64,000 nt of DNA from Acidobacteriota bacterium (GTDB lineage Bacteria; Acidobacteriota; Terriglobia; Acidiferrales; UBA7541): the NCBI GenBank assembly GCA_003225295.1, contig QHYZ01000046.1:1-64000 (forward strand), in the 5' to 3' direction. Each line of letters opens with the position of its first letter. Position 1 is the first letter of the stretch. The notes under the pieces were generated by a model, which saw only the letters and a program-made list of their open reading frames with translations, was not told the origin of the DNA and did not search any database. Positions 60,426 to 64,000 of this stretch are shown in pieces. The position numbers and the translations under genes are program-made.

Positions 60426-61856
60426 TCAAGGCTGGCGATGCGCCGCGGTTTCCACGTCGCCCAGCATGTTGTCGAGTTCGGCGCGGCGGTAATACCGGCC
60501 GTTCACGATGACACCGGCAATCTTCTGCGTGTTGCCAATGTCTTCGAGGGGGTTAGCGGAAAGCAGAACGAGGTCCGCGAACCTTCCTTTTTCGACGGTC
60601 CCGGTCTGGTCTTCCATTCCGAAAAAGCGCGCGGGATTGAGCGTTGCGGTTTGCAGCGCTTCGAGAGGAGTGAATCCCGCGGCCACGAATCGCTGCAGTT
60701 CCTCGTGGAGGCTGTAGCCCGGGAAAATCTGCACGCCGGCGGGCGTATCCGTCCCCGCAAGAAAAGACACCCCGGCCTTGTGCAACATCCCCACGACCTC
60801 GAGTTCCTTTTCTACAAATCTCTTTCGAATCGCCAGGTCATCGGCGCCGTACCCTTGCGTGATTTCCTCGGTGAATCGCTTCCACGTCTTGTCTTTCCAC
60901 GCTGCCGGTATGTACTTCACGCGCGTATCGTTGCTGAAATCGCTCGCGTCGATGAGATTGCCGCCGCGCTCCCACACCAACGTCGGGCATTGCCACGTGT
61001 GATTCCTGGCTAGCATTTCCGCCAGCGATGCGGCGCGCGCCGCATCGTAAGTCGCCAGGAACTTCCCCTCCGTCTTGTTCCCTTTCAAGAAATCGTCTTC
61101 GGCCGGCGAACTCCCTTCAAAAATCCCGATAAGATGCTCGAAGCTCTTCATCCCCGCCGTGGACATCTCGCTCGCGCGCACTGCATCCGGCACGTGTCCC
61201 TCAAAGGCAATCTCCTGTTTCTTGGCTTCTTCCGTGATCGCGAACACCGCAGCCCGCGGAATCAGCGACTGCAGCTTGATGAAGTCTGCTCCGCGGCGCT
61301 TCAGGTCGGCCACGGCGCGGTGCGCATCTGCGGGCGTGGCAATCGCCACGGAGCTCGGAAAGCGGGGCTTCGGTCCATCCAGCATGGGCCCGGAGGTGTA
61401 AATGCGCGGCCCGCTCAGGCGCCCCGCTTCAATTTCGCTGCGCCAGCTCTGCACCATGTCCAGCTCGCTGCCCATGTCCCGCACGCCGGTAACGCCGTTG
61501 ACGACGAAGAGCGGAAGTGAAATATGCTGTGCGCCGGGGAACCAATCGCCGAAAACCAGATGCACGTGCATATCCCAGAGACCGGGAATCAGGAAAAGGC
61601 CGCGGCAATTCACGCTCGGTGCGTTCCGCGGATACCTCGCCGGCTTGCTGGGCCCCACCGAAGCGATGTGGTGACGCTCGAGGATGACGGTTTGCTCGGG
61701 CTGCAGAGTCCCCGTTCGAACGTCAACGACCGTCACATGGTTCAGCACCAGCAGATCGTCAACGGGGGGCTTCTGCGCGTGGATGGACTCGGAGAAGAGT
61801 AACACCATCAAAAAAAGAATGCCGGCATGAACAGCAGAACGTCCGCCTATTTTCAT
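60426..61856 (-). CDS. Secreted amidohydrolase (imidazolonepropionase-like)
   Basis: A 476-residue exported metallohydrolase. Signal peptide (AVHAGILFLMVLLFSESIHAQ), then an amidohydrolase-1 fold with LIPGLWDMHVHLVFGDW (His97 and His99), FIKLQSL (Lys), EIAFEGHVPDAVRASEM (metal His), SFEHLIG (His) and GVSFLAGTDTPAG (metal Asp). The C-terminal part has LEALQTATLNPARFFGMEDQTGTVEKGRFADLVLLSANPLEDI, the typical end of prolidase/imidazolonepropionase-like exported proteins. It probably hydrolyses amide bonds of dipeptides or cyclic amides outside the cytoplasm. It is downstream of no partner; the fucose operon begins 119 bases away on the same strand. Confidence 0.85.
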   Translation of the reverse strand: MKIGGRSAVHAGILFLMVLLFSESIHAQKPPVDDLLVLNHVTVVDVRTGTLQPEQTVILERHHIASVGPSKPARYPRNAPSVNCRGLFLIPGLWDMHVHLVFGDWFPGAQHISLPLFVVNGVTGVRDMGSELDMVQSWRSEIEAGRLSGPRIYTSGPMLDGPKPRFPSSVAIATPADAHRAVADLKRRGADFIKLQSLIPRAAVFAITEEAKKQEIAFEGHVPDAVRASEMSTAGMKSFEHLIGIFEGSSPAEDDFLKGNKTEGKFLATYDAARAASLAEMLARNHTWQCPTLVWERGGNLIDASDFSNDTRVKYIPAAWKDKTWKRFTEEITQGYGADDLAIRKRFVEKELEVVGMLHKAGVSFLAGTDTPAGVQIFPGYSLHEELQRFVAAGFTPLEALQTATLNPARFFGMEDQTGTVEKGRFADLVLLSANPLEDIGNTQKIAGVIVNGRYYRRAELDNMLGDVETAAHRQP

Positions 61857-61993
61857 TATTCCGCATACTATCTGCTTTGCCGCCGGAGTTCACCTGCGAA
61901 GAACGACGCATGATATCTCCATGCTTGACACTATGGCGTATCACGATATAGCGTAATACGTCATAAGGGCACTCTGCCCGCCAAGGACGCCGT

Positions 61994-62926
61994 ATGAAAA
62001 ACGTAGCGATTTTCCCGTTGCTTATCCTGCTCCTCCCGGTAACAAAGGCCATCCCTCCGGAAAAAGCGGCCAACAACCCTGCCGACGCGCAGCGCCAACC
62101 CCTGGTCGTCACCGTCGATTGGCTTGGCGACCATCTCAACGATGCTTCTCTAGTCCTCTTGCAGATCGGCGAAAAAAAGGATTACGAGAGCGGCCACATC
62201 CCCGGCGCGCAGTTCCTGGACTACGCCAGCATTTCCACGCCGCACGGCCAGGGCCTGATGCTGGAGCTTCCGCCGGTCGAGCAACTCGTCTCCGTCTTCG
62301 AAAACCTCGGCGTGACAAACCGCTCGCACATCATTTTGTATTTCGGAACGAATTGGGTGACCCCGACCACGCGTGTCTACTGGACGCTCGACTACTTGGG
62401 GCTCGGCGACCGCACTTCGATTCTCAATGGTGGCCTGGTGGCCTGGCAGGCAACACACCATCCGGTGTCCACCGAAACAAAGCAGCCCGCGAAAGGCTCG
62501 CTCACGCCCGCTCTGCGCAAGGAAATCGTAGCCGACGCCGCGTGGATCAGCAGCCATCTCAACCAGCCGGCCGTCACCGTCATCGACGCGCGCACCCACG
62601 AGTTCTACAACGGATCCCAGAGCGACGGAAGTCCCCGCAGCGGGCACATTCCCGGCGCGTTCAATCTTTCTTACCTCGAGGTCATCGATCAGGACAACAA
62701 CAAGTTCAAATCCGCTGATGGGCTCAAAGATCTTTTCCGCACCGCGGGCTTGAAGCCGGGCAACTTGATGGTCAGCTATTGCCACATCGGCCAGCGCGCT
62801 ACCGTTCTTTACTTCGCCGCAAAGATGCTCGGTTACGACGCCAAAATGTACGATGGCTCATGGGAAGACTGGAGCCGCCGCATGGATTTGCCCATCGTCA
62901 CCGGTGAATCGCCCAACAAGCAATAG
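61994..62926 (+). CDS. Exported tandem rhodanese sulfurtransferase
   Basis: A 310-residue protein with a short signal peptide (VAIFPLLILLLPVTKA) and two rhodanese domains. The first (about 35-160: LVLLQIGEKKDYESGHIPGAQFLDYA, IILYFGTNWVTPTTRVYWTLDYLG) lacks the active-site Cys. The second (about 175-305: VTVIDARTHEFYNGSQSDGSPRSGHIPGAFNLSY) has the catalytic loop SYCHIGQRAT with Cys263. This is the standard thiosulfate/3-mercaptopyruvate sulfurtransferase layout. It would move sulfane sulfur in the periplasm, for example to cyanide or a thiol. The promoter region (61857-61993) is shared with the divergent amidohydrolase. Confidence 0.88.
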   Translation: MKNVAIFPLLILLLPVTKAIPPEKAANNPADAQRQPLVVTVDWLGDHLNDASLVLLQIGEKKDYESGHIPGAQFLDYASISTPHGQGLMLELPPVEQLVSVFENLGVTNRSHIILYFGTNWVTPTTRVYWTLDYLGLGDRTSILNGGLVAWQATHHPVSTETKQPAKGSLTPALRKEIVADAAWISSHLNQPAVTVIDARTHEFYNGSQSDGSPRSGHIPGAFNLSYLEVIDQDNNKFKSADGLKDLFRTAGLKPGNLMVSYCHIGQRATVLYFAAKMLGYDAKMYDGSWEDWSRRMDLPIVTGESPNKQ

Positions 62927-63131
62927 TCAACGCTTTGCTCCGCGGCCACTTGGAGGCCGGCAAAGGCTAGGCGGCTCTTGTCGGGGCTGCCCCATTTCCA
63001 CTTGCCCGCCTCTCGTGAGTTCCAGCTTCGCAAATGGCCTCCCTGATCTCTAGAATAAACGCGTTGATCGATTCCGCTCTATCTGCCACCGGAGTATGAT
63101 GAAAGAAGGTCCCGGCCCGCGGAGAAGTCCC

Positions 63132-64000
63132 ATGAAGAAAACAATTGCGATTTGCAGTGCTTTCGTGCTGGCGGCCGTCATGGCCGCGGTTCCCCTTAAG
63201 GCTCAGGGTAAGCAAGAAAAGCCCGTAGACACCTCGAAGGACGTGCAGGGTGCGCATACCGGGTTGGACGAAGGTGCGGCGAAAGCTCTGCCCATACAGC
63301 ACGAGCACCACGGCTTCATGCAGGAAGGCATGCACCATGCGGTCGCCAAAGGTGTCACGCTGGATGCGAAGGTGGATGCGGTGGGGCATGCCATTACCCT
63401 CCGCGTTGGTCCGATGAATTTGCCCGCGCACACCGACCACATGAAAATGCCGCAGCCGCCGGATTTGGTTTGGGAAGTACCGATGGAAGGCTGGCTGCTC
63501 GCGTATCACCCCAGGCTCGTGGATGCCAACGGCGGCGCCGTACCGGGAACGGTGCTGCATCACGTGGCGTTCTGGAACGAGAATCGCGCCGATTTTCTCT
63601 GCCTCAACAAGGAAGAACACATTTTTGGTGCGGGCAGCGAGATGACGGACTGGGCCGAAGTGCCGGGTTACGGATACCGCGTGATGAAAGGCAACAAGAT
63701 TCGGATCGAGACGATGATGTACAACCCGACGGCCACGTCTTACGACAAGGCCTATCTCGAAGTGGTGATTCCTTTCCAGGAAGCATCTGAAGATGCGAGC
63801 GCCGCCACTGCTCGAAGGAATGTTTATCCCGCGTGGATGGACGTGACCTCGTGCGGAAAATCCGGCTATGACTTGCCGGCCGGGAAAAGCGAGAAGACGG
63901 GAACGGTGACCGTGAAATACGACGGTATGCTGCTCGGGGTGGGCGGACACTTGCACGACTACGGAAAGCAGATTGTCCTGCAGGATGTGACGCGCAAGGA
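63132..64000 (+). CDS. Secreted His-rich protein, Nod19/copper-monooxygenase-like (truncated by window end)
   Basis: The gene starts at ATG 63132 with GGAG about 8 bases upstream and runs off the right edge, leaving 289 residues. It has a signal peptide (TIAICSAFVLAAVMAAVPLKAQ), a His-rich segment with HEHHGFMQEGMHHAVA, then a body with TVLHHVAFWNENRADFLC and GMLLGVGGHLHDYGKQI. The HHVAFW and GGHLHDYGK motifs resemble the SURNod19 domain and the type-II copper monooxygenase superfamily, where such His pairs bind metal. It is likely a periplasmic or outer-surface metal-binding protein. No other family member in the window has the same layout, but the 48464 protein shares the HH and HxH logic. 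Confidence 0.62.
   Translation, partial: MKKTIAICSAFVLAAVMAAVPLKAQGKQEKPVDTSKDVQGAHTGLDEGAAKALPIQHEHHGFMQEGMHHAVAKGVTLDAKVDAVGHAITLRVGPMNLPAHTDHMKMPQPPDLVWEVPMEGWLLAYHPRLVDANGGAVPGTVLHHVAFWNENRADFLCLNKEEHIFGAGSEMTDWAEVPGYGYRVMKGNKIRIETMMYNPTATSYDKAYLEVVIPFQEASEDASAATARRNVYPAWMDVTSCGKSGYDLPAGKSEKTGTVTVKYDGMLLGVGGHLHDYGKQIVLQDVTRK

Overview
The window looks like a chromosomal piece of an Acidobacteriota genome, probably of the Terriglobia/Solibacter type. The evidence is family content, not a marker gene. It has large Oar-like TonB-dependent receptors with an N-terminal carboxypeptidase-regulatory-like domain, the DUF2950/DUF3300 gene pair, winged-helix regulators fused to membrane-anchored periplasmic domains, FG-GAP/ASPIC-UnbV proteins, many secreted TPR proteins and moderately high GC. 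I found no rRNA, tRNA, transposase, integrase, prophage or CRISPR array.

Region 1 (1-12679, almost all +) is a polysaccharide or glycoconjugate locus. It opens with the tail of a UDP-glucose 4-epimerase and a decayed family-2 glycosyltransferase tail on the opposite strand. A tightly packed, probably co-transcribed run follows: a COG4671-like glycosyltransferase, two GT4 glycosyltransferases, three tandem paralogues of an aminoglycoside-phosphotransferase-like kinase fold, a full-length ABC exporter half-transporter, and an Oar-like outer-membrane receptor that overlaps the ABC gene by ATGA. The triplicated kinase-fold genes, one of which lacks the catalytic Asp, are the most unusual part of the window.

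Region 2 (12680-25546) is a set of envelope and secreted proteins: an Ig-repeat phosphoesterase lipoprotein, a small beta-barrel, the DUF3300-DUF2950 pair (DUF3300 broken by three single-base shifts), small membrane proteins, an 89-aa protein overlapping a 33-aa zinc-ribbon-like miniprotein, a secreted beta-propeller, and a 1067-aa BNR/VPS10-type propeller protein.

Region 3 (25547-41654) mixes an AidB-like acyl-CoA dehydrogenase, a large secreted GDB1/MGH1-like glycosidase, two ASPIC/UnbV proteins, a secreted GH130-like enzyme, TPR proteins and two membrane-bound winged-helix regulators. The mixture suggests extracellular carbohydrate use and sensing.

Region 4 (41655-53261, +) contains a second Oar-like receptor with a clear intrinsic terminator, a heptaheme cytochrome/TPR fusion, a redoxin-like protein, a cytochrome/copper-monooxygenase-like/TPR triple fusion, a TPR protein and a secreted GH13 glucosidase.

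Region 5 (53381-60307, -) is a coherent non-phosphorylative L-fucose operon. In transcription order it carries a FAH-family hydrolase, fuconolactonase, UxaA-family dehydratase, ketodeoxyfuconate dehydrogenase, fucose dehydrogenase, FucP transporter and mutarotase. It converts fucose to pyruvate and lactate, with the UxaA-family enzyme apparently taking the place of the usual enolase-superfamily fuconate dehydratase. The window ends with a secreted amidohydrolase, a secreted tandem rhodanese, and a truncated secreted His-rich protein of the Nod19/copper-monooxygenase-like kind.
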